NCBI GenBank assembly: GCA_023974075.1
Contig: CM043787.1
Span: forward strand, 38,068,137-38,132,136
Reading direction: 5' to 3'
DNA length: 64,000 nt
Source of the DNA: Chaenocephalus aceratus
Taxonomy: Eukaryota > Chordata > Actinopteri > Perciformes > Channichthyidae
Below, piece by piece: positions 1-10,721 of this stretch; within the stretch, counting starts at the first letter, position 1, and each line of letters begins with the position of its first letter. The notes under the pieces are model-generated. The model did no database searches. It saw only the letters and a list, made by a program, of their open reading frames with translations, and was not told the origin of the DNA. The position numbers were made by a program, and so were the translations under genes.

Positions 1-674
1 ACTACTGCAACTCCCTCCTGGCTGGTCTACCTGCATGTGCCATCCGACCTCTGCAGTTCATCCAGAATGCAGCGGCTCGTCTGGTCTTCAACCTTCCTAA
101 ATTCTCCCACACCACGCCGCTCCTCCGCTCCCTCCACTGGCTTCCGGTAACTGCTCGAATCCACTTCAAGACAATGGTACTTGCGTACCATGCTGCGAAT
201 GGATCTGGCCCTTCCTAAATCCAGGACATGGTTAAACCGTACACCCCAGCACGTGCACTCCGCTCTGCATCAACCAAATGGCTCGCTGCACCCTCGCTGC
301 GAAGGGGACCCAAGTTCCCATCAGCAAAAACATGTGGGTTTGCTATCCTGGCTCCAAAATGGTGGAATGAGCTCCCCATTGACATCAGGACAGCAGATAG
401 CTTACACACCTTCCGGTGCAGACTGAAAACTCATCTCTTTCCACTCCACTTAGAGCGATAGAACTATTAACAAAGCACTTACAGTATATACTAATAAAGG
501 ACTGGCTTACCTAAAGCCAGTTGAGTAGCACTTGAAATGTTTTTGCTCTATGAAACCTGATGTACTTATATGATTCTGTTTTCTTCAAGTTTTTATTTTG
601 TTGGTCGAACGCACTTATTGTACGTCGCTTTGGATAAAAGCGTCAGCTAGATGCAATGTAATGTAATGTAATGT
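1..674 (+). mobile_element. L2-clade (Maui-like) LINE, 5'-truncated 3' fragment
   Basis: The reading frame starting at base 3 encodes the C-terminal tail of an L2-type reverse transcriptase polyprotein, including YCNSLLAGLP, LHWLPV and, further on, APKWWNELP. The frame is broken by a TAA stop at 216-218, where the family normally has a tyrosine codon, and then resumes to a natural stop after 461. The 3' UTR ends in the L2 hallmark GTCGCTTTGGATAAAAGCGTC followed by a short TGTAA repeat tail near 655-674. The 5' part lies outside the window or is truncated. Class and orientation are well supported; the subfamily name is from memory of teleost L2 elements. Confidence 0.85.
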
Positions 675-1865
675 CAAAATATTTTTTACTAACTACCTAG
701 AGGCCATATTGGAAAACAAAAAGTTTCTAGACTAATACGTTTAATAACTGAGATGATGGTTGTCATTAAATGCAACCCAAACTCTTTATTTGTGTCTCTC
801 TTTCTCTCGGTCTCGCCTCCCCACCTGCCCTGCTTCTCTCACAGAGTCGTGTAGTTAAATAATTGAAATTGCGGCAGCGTTAAGTCTCGGTTAAAATAGA
901 GCCGACGTTTGCAGTGGAGCACTTGATAGCTGACCCCTTCAACCTTCCAGATTCAAGTCTGGATAAATCCTCTCTACTGCTCCTCCACACTGACACTACC
1001 ATAGAGTCATTAATACTGCTGCCAGCAATTTATGTCATTGCAGGTTGCCTGGTATTCTTCTGTGTGGGAGACAATGACATGTTGAATGTGTTACTTTTTC
1101 TTACTGGGCACTTGTCACATTGGAGACAAAGCTTCAACAGTTTGTGCACAGTAATTTTCCAACTCTTACTCTCACTGTCTCTCCAAACCAGTATCTTTTT
1201 CACAAATGGAGAGAAAAAGTACTGTTAAAGTACTGTTAAGTCATCAAGTGCGCAGAGCCAACAATGGTGGTGGAGTGGAAAAGAATCAAAAAGCAGAGCT
1301 AAACTTGGCTTCTGCTGGCTGGTCTGTCTGGATATGTATTAACCACACACACATTCCTCCCCCTTCCCCCCCACACACACACATACTCCATGAGATCCAA
1401 AGATTTAACTAAACTTACTTCACTGGTCATTCATTCACCTCTTGAAGATGTAACACACAAGCATTTTAGGTCTGGTGTTTGGATTTATTTGACTTATTTA
1501 GGTTTAAACTCGGTTGTAAAGCAATAATAAAGCTTTGCTTACTAGCTCAAATTGTATTCTGGCCTTAGTGGCTACGGTGGCTGAACTCTTCAGATAGACA
1601 TCTCTGGTTTGCTGACTGCCTGGAATTGGATTTGTTGCATGAGCAGGCTGAAAACAACCAAGTGACTGCTGGCAATCTGCTGGTTTGGTAACCTCATGCA
1701 GCGATGCAGAGACACACAAGTACACATGCACACGGACACACGTACACATCCAGACACAAAGTATAATAATCCTTGACTGATTCAAGTTCTCACAGTTAAA
1801 GCTGTCAACATAGCCCACAACTTTATAACCCAACCAGCGAGAGAGTCATTGTAAATTGTGAGTTG

Positions 1866-1869
<4 letters not shown>

Positions 1870-1915
<46 letters not shown>
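1870..1915. repeat. (GT)n microsatellite
   Basis: Uninterrupted GT dinucleotide run of about 23 units. Confidence 0.97.
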
Positions 1916-1918
<3 letters not shown>

Positions 1919-2160
1919 GTATTTGTGAAACGTTTGTGGTCAGTGATTTTGTTCCACTGCAGTTGTAGAGGAATTTGAATGACGATATGCTCATTGCAGC
2001 CCAAGGCAAGACAAGTGAATGTGTGTCCGTGTGTGTCTGTGTGTGTATGTCTACGTGCGTTTGTTTGTGCGAGTGAAATGTTAGTGGTGAGAGAAAGCGA
2101 CATTTGGGTGGGCAAGAAGTGACCTGTATCTCGGACGGGGAGCGACACAACTGGTGACCG

Positions 2161-2166
2161 CACACA

Positions 2167-2198
<32 letters not shown>

Positions 2199-2206
2199 CA
2201 CACACA
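2161..2206. repeat. (CACG)n/(CA)n compound microsatellite
   Basis: CACG tetranucleotide units run into a plain CA run. Confidence 0.95.
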
Positions 2207-3275
2207 AAAAGACAGAACACTGGATTATTGTTTCACAACATGTTTCATATTGAGTTCATGCTTGGATGAACCAGAGCAAAATGTCGAAAATATGACAGAA
2301 AGCGACGAAGAGAGAGACACAGTAAATATAGTCTAACGCTTGAAAGAGATGTTCACAGACCAGCTTGCTCTCCCGTCGGCCGCAGGCACATCTCCATGAA
2401 AAGGTACATCAGGTAATGTATTACCCTCTACAACTTGCATTAACATTTGATTTGGTTGATCAAATAGCAGGGCAAAATTCATTTTTTTTTAAGGCTTTGT
2501 ATTCTTAAAATGTATGTCTATGTGAATGTGTTAGACATAAATGCTTGATATCTACAAATATATACAATTATATGTGTACAATGAGTAAGATTCAACTACC
2601 AAATGCGAGAATTTAAAGAAATCCTCTTTAAGAGAAAAAGGGAATAACGCATGGAAACGAGTTTATGTAATATGTGTAGGCTCCATACTGTATGTATAGA
2701 GGTTTTAGTTTTATGGTTTTAGCCAATAAAACCTTTGGGTGCCCTTAAAGTTAAGGATGATTTTTTTTTTGTTATACTCAGCTGTATTTCATTTGAAGGT
2801 GATTTAAAGGCTTCAGGAGGTAAATTATTTCTTAAAAAACACAGGATAACATTTATCTTTGATTTCTCATCTTGTGACCCCTGAACCACTGGTTGAGAGG
2901 ACCCACAAACCATCTCCCTTAAAGAGGAAATATCCTTGGGTTTCCTGAACAAATTAATATTCTGTGTGACCACCAGCTGATCTGGACTGTCACACAGACT
3001 AAGAGTCAATCCTCAGCAGGGGCAGCAGCATGCAGAGGAAGTTTAAATAATAACAAGCATGCACAGGGTCGGGACTGCAAACATCTGATAAAACATGCAG
3101 GTGCACTTTTAAGAATCTGTATTTGTCCCGTACAGAAATAAAAGTATGTCAAATAAATGAAAGCCATATATAATAAATACATAGTGTAAGAGTTACTTTA
3201 AAAATAATTTAAGAATAATTGACAACATTAAGCGAAATATTGTTTTCTTCCATTACAGTATAGCCAGTCACAGAC

Positions 3276-3415
3276 ATAATACACTGTTGCCCATAACGTT
3301 GGAATAATATTGTTTTCGGACACATTCCAATTTGAATAAATCACAGTGTCACAATCATTTCATGAGAAGAGGTAGAAAATATGTTATTCCAACGTTATGG
3401 GCAACAGTGTATTAT
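3276..3415. mobile_element. Short MITE with perfect 32-bp terminal inverted repeats
   Basis: Bases 3276-3307 and 3384-3415 are exact reverse complements (32 of 32). They start ATAATACACTGTTGCCCATA and enclose a 76-bp AT-rich centre. TA dinucleotides at the outer CACTG ends (3280-3281 and 3410-3411) fit a Tc1/mariner-type TA target duplication. There is no coding capacity. The perfect arms point to a recent insertion or a non-autonomous hairpin element. The superfamily is inferred only from the TA ends. Confidence 0.8.
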
Positions 3416-4012
3416 ATGCTGGTGTAAAACCCAAACCCTACAGCCTTACAACGTGTCTACGCAGGAGGCGTAGCATGAGCAGCATGTTAGCGACAGCAGC
3501 TTCAGCTCCACCTGTGGCTACACAAAATGCATTCATGCAGGCACAGTTTTCAGAGTAAATTGTCCGTGTGTTGGCAGCACCAGAGGTAAACACTGAAATG
3601 ACATGTGTTAAACGCAAGAAAATAGACATAACATGTACAATTATTAATCAGGCTGAGTTTAGATGTGAGTAAAACCAAAGCCTTAGATGGTTCGTTAATT
3701 TGAACAAGAACACATTTGTCAAAATAAATCATCCACGTCCTTGTTGAGCCATCTGTCAGTTTTAGGTGGTTTTGATGGATCCTCTATTGGAGCTGTCAGC
3801 AACCACTTCTGGACCGTCTGCTTTTTGAAACAGCTTTGGATTGAAATGAAGAAGACACAGGGCAGGAGAGTGAAGGAGAAATACTAATGCATGTTCGCCT
3901 ACTGTTACCTTTTGTGAGTGTGTTTTGATCAATGAGCAAGGCGTCCATGTCAGCCTTGTTAATGTGTCTGACTGGGAATGACCCTTAAGGTGCGAGGAAG
4001 GACAGATGCATT

Positions 4013-4135
4013 AGGCAGACAGACAGAGAGAGAAAGAGAGAGAGACAGACAGAGAGAGACAGACAGAGAGAGAAAGACCGACGGAGGGAGAAAGACAGAC
4101 GGATGGAGGGAGAAAGGAAGAGGAGAGAGAGGGAA
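4013..4135 (+). repeat. Purine-rich (GA/GACA)n tract
   Basis: About 120 bases almost entirely G and A with GACA interruptions. Such homopurine tracts can adopt triplex DNA. No gene is associated with it. Confidence 0.9.
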
Positions 4136-5004
4136 AGGTTTTTCTCCTCAGGGTAGCTTTATCCTTACTGAAGAGCTTTATCCAGACCTTAAACTAAAAC
4201 CGCTGTGCCAACTGCTGAGTTCCTGACACAAAACAGCTATTTTCATGTTTTCAAAAACTGTAATTCACCACCTGTTAGGACAATAATGACGGCTGATCAA
4301 ACACATCCTCTTCACATGCCTGGACAATGATTCATAATTGTGCAACAATAAACAGTTACAATCAGTACTAAACAGGAGGTTTATAGAGAGGTCTGGAACT
4401 TTGTTTGGCTTGTAGTGTTCCAGTTTCACTTAAAAAAAGTGTTTTCAAACACTGAGTGGGCTCTGACAGAGTGCTATCAGTGATCCTGTTCATTTATTCA
4501 CAGCGTCACACCCCATGTGCCTTCTGAGTGAATTCTGGCCAAGGAGATGCAGCAAAGAGTTCAAATTTCACCGTGGTGAATTCTATTAAGTTAATCAGAT
4601 AAACTTGCTGGCAGGAGAGCTGCCACTCTGCAGCACTGAAAATACTACGGCTTTCAGTAGTTCTCAGCAGTGGGTGGGAATGTCAACTTTAAACATGTAG
4701 CTGATGAGAAGTGATTGACACTTTTAAAACCTTTTATTGATAGCTGAGCTTTTACTCAGTTTAGTTAACAACCCACACACACTAAAGACAAATATATAAG
4801 TTAATAAGTGATACAATACTTACCACTAGCTTGTCTGTTGTGACATAAAGTATGATGCTTAAGGCAGGACAGGTGGATAGCTTAGCTTAGCATAAGGACT
4901 GGAAACAGCTAATATGTCAAAGGTAAAATATGACCTGACTACCTGCACCTGTAAAGCTGACTGATATACATAATCTAGCATATTTTAGCCTTTAATAGAC
5001 AACA

Positions 5005-5006
<2 letters not shown>

Positions 5007-5071
<65 letters not shown>
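5007..5071. repeat. (GT)n microsatellite
   Basis: Uninterrupted GT run of about 32 units. Confidence 0.97.
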
Positions 5072-5073
<2 letters not shown>

Positions 5074-6593
5074 ACACTGTCATACAGCTTGGAAAGATGT
5101 CAAATGTTCAAAAGGTTAAAGGATGGTAATTGCTTATGGTTTTTTAACTCCATGCAAAGAGATGTTGGCACTGGAGAGGCTAATAATACTTATATAGGTT
5201 GTTAAGCCAAAATGTTCTCAATGCCCAACACTACTGGCTGTTTTTGCCAAACCAATCTGTGTTATGACTTCGGCTCTGATTGGTAAATGACAGGACATAG
5301 TGACTCCTGGCTGAGAGTCCAAAGCTGCTCTTAAGGAGATTGTTCAAATATAATGAGTAGACGATGCATGCTGGGGAGGCATTGTTTTGCTGCTTTTCAA
5401 AGGGAAGTGTCTAGGAATTATGTGATTATTTAACAGAAAGGCTTTTGTCAAAATGTGTTTTTTATTTAACAATTTAGAATGAAAACATGTCTGATTGTTT
5501 TGCTGTTCATAACGGCTGAAGATAGTTAAAGAACACGATCAAATCAACTTGATAATAAATATACATGTCAGAAAAATCATGATTGGGAGTTGATTCCAAT
5601 CCAATGAAATTCCCACATCTTTCTCTTCCATAAAACATGTTCTTGGGAAAGTAGCACAAGATGTGCGTTGCCCGTGACTGAACTCAACGATGTGTTTAAA
5701 ATGACACAACAGTGAAAAGAAAACTTTAATATGGCTCAACTTCAATTCCTTAAATGCCACTATCGGAGCCACTGTCAGGATAACAAAGTCAACTTGTGTC
5801 ACGATGTTTCAGGTTGTCATAATGTGACATAACAGGAATGCCAGATTTTAAATGACATAGACAAGGTTGAGGCAACTTTCCAAACATCTGTCCCAAATAT
5901 CACCTTCACTCTGAGATTGTCCCACTGCAGATATAAAATAGCTTGTATTGCTTCATAGCACAACTTTTTGACATTAAAAGGTCAACCTCCGAGCGATACA
6001 AAACATCTCCAAAATAAAGTATAATAGCGTGAATATTGAGAACAGTACACTTTGATGATAGAGGTTTGACAGTGATCCTCTGCATTATGACTCCCTGCAC
6101 TGACAGGGTTAGGGCTTCTCAGTAATGCAAAAAAACTGAAATAATTTCAAACATATATTGTCACACTTCATCGTCTTATCCAATCTGAAGCGGTTTGTTT
6201 TTGGTGGTTATAACTGCTGCATGAGGCTACTTACTTTCTCTCATAACATATGTAACGCTTATGTTTCAGCCTTGCTACCATTATAGCTCTAGGCCTGGCA
6301 ATGTTATTCTCTGAGTTCCCCACTTGGGTCAAACATGAAACACCTACAGATTTACTGAATGGATTGCCATGAGTTTGGCGCATATATTATTGGTGCCCAG
6401 AGGATGAATATGAATAACTGCTGATTACCTGACCTTTCTTCTAGTGCAACGATGAGACTGACATTTGTGATCTGGGGTGAAACAGCTATTGAATTAACAT
6501 TTTGTAAAGTTTTTCGTATTCCCCTCAGGATACATTTGAATAACTTCGGTAATCACAATTTTTTTCATCTAGCACCATCATCAGTGCAGAAAA

Positions 6594-6814
6594 AACTATA
6601 GGTTACTTACGTAACCCCAGTCTCAGAGTAACATGAAGTGAGATGTCTCACTATGGGATGCGCCTCATCGCGGAGCAAACAGAAGCATCAATCTCATTAC
6701 GCCAATCCTGATTGGCTGGTGATCTTGACGTCAGCGTCAGGGGAAATCACCCCCTATAAGTAGCCTGCGCCACAACGCATGCGTCATTCAAAATAAGCAC
6801 CTCTTCTCGCTTCA
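6594..6814 (-). repeat. DIRS copy A right inverted terminal repeat
   Basis: Starts AACTATAGGTTACTTACGTA. Inward of the TCTCACTATGGGATGCGC motif it is the inverted match of 10530-10721, up to the shared CACCTCTTCTCGCTTCA. Only the outermost ~50 bases differ from the left repeat, as is usual for DIRS elements. Confidence 0.9.
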
Positions 6815-6837
6815 CCATAGCAAGGAGGGCCGTCTGG

Positions 6838-6932
6838 TGAGACATCTCACTTCATGTTACTCTGAGGACTGGGGTTACGTAAGTAACCTATAGTTCTCAT
6901 TCATAACACTCCGTTCGATGTCTCACTATGGG
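6838..6932 (-). repeat. DIRS copy A internal complementary region
   Basis: Joins the complement of the right-end extension (through GGTTACGTAAGTAACCTATA) directly to the left-end sequence (GTTCTCATTCATAACACTCC), with one shared GTT between them. In the known DIRS replication model this region templates completion of the circular intermediate. Its exact fit to both ends defines the element termini. Confidence 0.88.
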
Positions 6933-6992
6933 ATATTGTAGCTCCCGTATTGCCAGATGAGCTTATCTCGAAAATCACCGATCAACCAGAAT

Positions 6993-8362
6993 TTAACAGG
7001 TAGAGTCCCGACTCAACAAGGTGCTCAGCACTGCTCGGGCCACGCTTGGAGCGGAGACGTCCAGCCTGTAAAAGCGGACAAAAGTGAGCGGCGAGGACCA
7101 GCTTGCCGCTGCACAGATGTCTTGGATGGAAACACCCTTGAACAAAGCCCAGGATGTAGCCAGGCCCCGAGTCGAGTGAGCCCGCAGACCCGAAGGTGCT
7201 TGCAAATTCTGACTCGTATAGGCCAAAGTAATTGCCTCCACAATCCAGTGGGAGAGCCGTTGCTTAGTAACAGGCTTGCCCTTGTGAGGGTTAGCCCAGG
7301 ACACGAAGAGTTGCTCATTAAGACGAAGCTCTTTTGATCTGTCCATATATGTGTGTAAAGCCCGGAATGGACACAACAGATCCTGCTGCTGCTCCCCGGA
7401 GGAAACCAGCTGCTGAGGAAATGCCTCAATGTCAATTGGGGTACACGACCAACCACCTTTGGTGTAAAGGCAGGGTTGGGCTTCAACAACACTCTTGTTT
7501 GCCCTGGGGCGAACTGAGTGCATGAGGGATGTACAGACAGTGCATGGATATCACTGACCCGTTTGGCGGATGCCAGGGCCAGTAACAGCACTGTCTTGAG
7601 TGACAGATGTTTCATGTCAGCTCCTTTCAGGGGTTCAAATGGGGTCATTCTGAGCCCATTTAAAACCACTGCCAAGTCCCATAAGGGCACCAGCGACCTG
7701 GAGACAGGGAGGAGCCTGCGCGCTCCCTTCATAAAACGGCAAACCAAAGGATGTTGGCTAGCCGTCTTTCCCTCAAAGCCCACATGGCATGCAGCAATAG
7801 CAGCCAGGTACACTTTGATCGTAGAGAAAACTCTGTGTTTTTCGATCAAGTCCTGTAGAAATGATAAAATCACCCCGACAGGACATTGAAAAGAGATGTG
7901 TCCTTCTTGAAGGCACCACTCCTCAAACACCCTCCACTTACTGTCATAAAGAGACCTGGTGGAGGAAGCTCTCGCACTCTGAATAGTGTTTATCACCTTC
8001 TGAGGGAGTCCCACTGTATTCAGATTGTACCACTCACGGGTCAGGGCCATAGTGCCCCGTGCTCTGGGCGTGGGTGAAGGATCGCCCCCCCCGCCTGAGA
8101 CAATCTGTCCCTGCGTGGTGGGGGCTGCCATGGCTGCCCGCATAACAGCTGATATTTCTCCGCCAGCCCGTACATTGCGGGCTAGGGCGGAAACATCAGA
8201 GTAAGTATGTGGCATTGCTCCTTCACTCTGGCCAGAGTTGGGGGTAACAGAGCCAGAGGTGGGAACGCGTACAGAGGACCCGGAGGTCAATCGTGTACGA
8301 GTGCGTCCCCGCCTAACAGTGCGTTTAAATCGTGCATTAAAGAGAACAGCTGTCATTGAGCA
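6993..8362 (-). pseudogene. DIRS tyrosine recombinase (ORF3), one frameshift
   Basis: Encodes a DIRS-type tyrosine recombinase, which in this class replaces the DDE integrase and inserts the circular DNA intermediate. The N-terminal half starts around 8362 (MTAVLFNARFKRTVRRGR) and runs in one frame to the PKVVG motif near 7450. The C-terminal half is one frame away (about 7450 to 6993). Comparison with copy B shows one G missing in the GGTTGGG stretch near 7447-7454. Catalytic candidates are all present: Arg in ASAKRVSDIHALS, His and Arg in HSTRG (His codon 7176-7178), and the nucleophile Tyr in FVRFYRLDV (7068-7070). The start is inferred from homology with copy B. Confidence 0.85.
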
Positions 8363-8370
8363 TTTTTTCT

Positions 8371-8880
8371 TTATGCGAACAGATTTAACGCGGCTCCGCC
8401 GTAACGCACCCACAGCGGACTCACGATCCTTGGATGTGGAGTCCAGTCTGCATAGAGTGGTGCACCTCTGGACAGTAGTTCTGTCCCGAGGTGCATCACT
8501 CCCGGTACCTGTGTCGCTCTCAGAGAGAGGAGACGTCTGCCGCTCCAAGGGATCAGTTTGCGTGCCAGTGTGTGTGACTGGAGACAACGCAACCTCCCTT
8601 GGCGGTTCATACACGATATGGTGTTGTCTGTCCTCACGAGGGCATGGTGTCCTCTGAGAGAAGGCAGGAAGCATTTTAGGGTGGGGAACACCGCTAAGAG
8701 CTCCGGGTGATTTACGTGCGCCCGCTGGAGGTCTCTGCTCTAGAGACCTCTCACCGGGTGACCTTCGTAAATACCCTATCAGCCTGTCTGACGTGCGTCC
8801 GTGGTGCACCTTCCGTGAAAGGACAGCACCCGTAGGCGCGTCCCGCACTAGAAAAGTCGGGTGTAGTGCCACTACGCATT
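8371..8880 (-). pseudogene. DIRS RNase H fragment (ORF2 remnant)
   Basis: Matches the RNase H part of DIRS ORF2 over LHPTFLVR, VRTDN and ELLSRGAPLYADW, in the same order as in copy B at about 49100-49580. The frame is broken: copy B reads AAGGTGGTCACCACGGACGC where copy A has lost two bases, and the following RNase H segment (8371-8691) lies in another frame. It joins upstream to gag sequence without an RT core. Not functional. Confidence 0.75.
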
Positions 8881-10560
8881 ACATAATAACCAATACTCTC
8901 CGCACTTCGTGGCGCGAGGGGTATAGTTTTATTATGAGACCCATGTTGAGCGGGTGCTTTACGAGGACATTTGTCTGCGTAATCTGACTCTGCTCGGCGG
9001 GCATTATAGATAAAACCCTTCTTTCTAGGAGAGAGAGAACCTCTCTCTCCAGAATGTGGGTTGACTGAGCCTGAGCTGCAGCCGGAACCGGAGATTTTCT
9101 CGGCCAACTTGCCCTTGTCTCCAGCCTGGGCTGGGGACTCGGGGTGGGCTGCGACCTCTGCTTGTCCGGTGCTTTAAACCGGGCAGAATTCGCTTGGGTG
9201 AAGGACTGCTGCTGCGAAGGCAGCGGCTGGACCCTTCGAGGGAGGCAGAGTTGGAGTGCCTCGTCCTCCTTCTTCTTCGTCTCACACCTCCTTTGCATGG
9301 AGGCGAGAGCGGAGCCGAAAATTCCCTCGGGAACGATGGGCATATCCAGCACATCTTCCCTTTCTCGGTCAGGGAGGTTGGTGAGGTTGAGCCATCTCGC
9401 TCTTTCCTGCACCACCATGATCCCCATTACTTTTCCCGTGGCCTGGACACGGAGGCAAATGTCCGTGACCACTGCCATCTCGTCCAGAGTGGCTGCTCCC
9501 GGGTTACCCGACAGGTCCTCGCAGAGCTCCGCTTGGTAGGCGGTTAGCAGCGAGGACACGTTCAGGGCCCTGGCGGACAGCGCTGCAGCTTTATAGGACT
9601 TTTCAGTCCGACTTTGCTGGCAGCGTGGGGTTCCTGCTCGGTGAGGGGCCCACCTTGGTAGAAGGTGGGCCGCCACCAGCGGTTCCATGGGCGGTATGCG
9701 GAGCAGGCCAAGCCTCTCCATTCCATCGCAGTCCAGGGAGGAGGCACCCTGGATTGGGACCTTGTTGCTGAAGGGCCGGTCTCTCCACGAGACCGACACT
9801 TCATCCAACATTTCTGGAAAAACCGGGAGGAGTTGCCTCCCTTTGCCCGCTGTTTGGGGAAGATGCTTCCCCTCGTAGCGGGACCTGGAGGTCTCCTTGG
9901 CCATTTCAGGCCACGGAACATTGAGTCTGACCGCAGCGCGTTTGCACACGGCCTGCAGGTCCATGCTCAGACCGGGCGAAGCTGGTGTGCTGTTGCCCGG
10001 GAGAGCAGCCCTCCCTCCAGGCTTTGCAGCCTGGGCCGATGACATGAAGGTGTCCTCTTCTTGTTCATCTGACTCGGACAGGAGGAACGCCAGGGCGTCC
10101 TCCTCATCGTCCTCCTCATAATCCAACTCGAGGACATCCTCCACGGGTGAGACCATGGTGAGGTCTAACCGGGAGCCCCAGCTTGGTAAAGCGCGGGAAT
10201 CCGTTCCCGCGTGTCTTGTCGTCACCGGGTCCCGGCCTGCCAGGGCGCGGGATTCCGGTTCTGAGGCCATCGCTGATAATGAGCCCCAGACCGACACGGA
10301 GAGGGGTTCGCTCTCTGTGGCGGACGCCCCGTGTCTTGACTGCCGGCCGGCGGGTCAGTGGATATGGGGGGGTCCTGTTCCGACAGGCTAGCTTGTCTCG
10401 CTAGCCGTCGGCGGAGGCTCTTGACTGTGAAGCGGACACAATGTCCGCATGAGTCGGGGTTGTCGATAGCGCCTCGGGCGTGTTCCAGCCCGAGGCAGGA
10501 CGAACAGACCTGGTGTGTGTGATGTGCTCTGAAGCGAGAAGAGGTGTTTGAATGACGCAT
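8879..10560 (-). pseudogene. DIRS gag (ORF1) with frameshift, reading into deletion junction
   Basis: Gag-like ORF. The N-terminus (from 10560) has a cysteine-rich motif CSSCLGLEHA...CGHC, probably zinc-binding, and lies in a different frame from the main body (10297 to 8879), so one indel separates them near 10222-10297. The body has an acidic patch (ELDYEEDDEED) and a long region typical of DIRS gag. Near its end it reaches LEREVLSLLERR...PAEQSQ, which in intact relatives leads into reverse transcriptase. Here it runs within about 30 residues into RNase H-proximal sequence (SRHEVRRV), so the RT fingers and palm were deleted. Confidence 0.8.
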
Positions 10561-10721
10561 GCGTTGTGGCGCAAGCTACTTATAGGGGGTGATTTCCCCT
10601 GACGCTGACGTCAAGATCACCAGCCAATCAGGATTGGCGTAATGAGATTGATGCTTCTCTTTGCTCCGCGATGAGGCGCATCCCATAGTGAGAAATCGAA
10701 CGGAGTGTTATGAATGAGAAC
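10530..10721 (-). repeat. DIRS copy A left inverted terminal repeat
   Basis: On the minus strand it starts GTTCTCATTCATAACACTCC and continues through TCTCACTATGGGATGCGC to GAAGCGAGAAG. It matches the start of copy B (48059-48249) closely in inverted orientation. It probably carries the element promoter upstream of gag. Confidence 0.9.

Larger units (their letters stand above)
675..3275. other. Gene-free stretch with two microsatellites
   Basis: No convincing coding region. It contains the (GT)n and (ACGC)/(CA)n tracts listed separately and a short CA-rich patch near 1344-1382. The longest open frame (96 codons, minus, 2719-3009) has low-complexity composition and no motif I recognise. Confidence 0.6.
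3416..6593. other. Gene-free stretch
   Basis: No supported gene. It holds a purine-rich GA tract (4013-4135) and a (GT)n tract (5007-5071). The segment around 4876-4908 (AGCTTAGCATAAGGACTGGA) resembles a widespread fish interspersed repeat, but I cannot define its ends. The remainder is AT-rich and featureless. Confidence 0.5.
6594..10721 (-). mobile_element. DIRS1-type YR retrotransposon, copy A, internally deleted
   Basis: Minus-strand element of 4.1 kb with the full DIRS layout: left inverted terminal repeat (10530-10721), gag, RNase H fragment, tyrosine recombinase, internal complementary region (6838-6932) and right inverted terminal repeat (6594-6814). The outer ends carry the shared AAC/GTT trinucleotide used for circle joining. 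Complete teleost DIRS1 elements are about 6 kb, and here the reverse transcriptase core is missing between gag and RNase H. At least two further frameshifts (gag and recombinase) make it non-autonomous. No target duplication is expected for this class and none is seen. Confidence 0.9.

Noticed and set aside
1..461. Intact L2 ORF
   Set aside because: A TAA at 216-218 interrupts the frame and the 5' part is missing.
4013..4135. Arg/Glu-rich ORF over the GA tract (3978-4226)
   Set aside because: Simple translation of a GA-rich low-complexity tract.
7025..8872. Apparent single 615-codon protein on the minus strand
   Set aside because: Only the middle follows the recombinase. The N-terminal part is RNase H DNA read out of frame after a 2-base deletion, and the C-terminal part is recombinase DNA out of frame after a 1-base deletion. 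It is a chance join.
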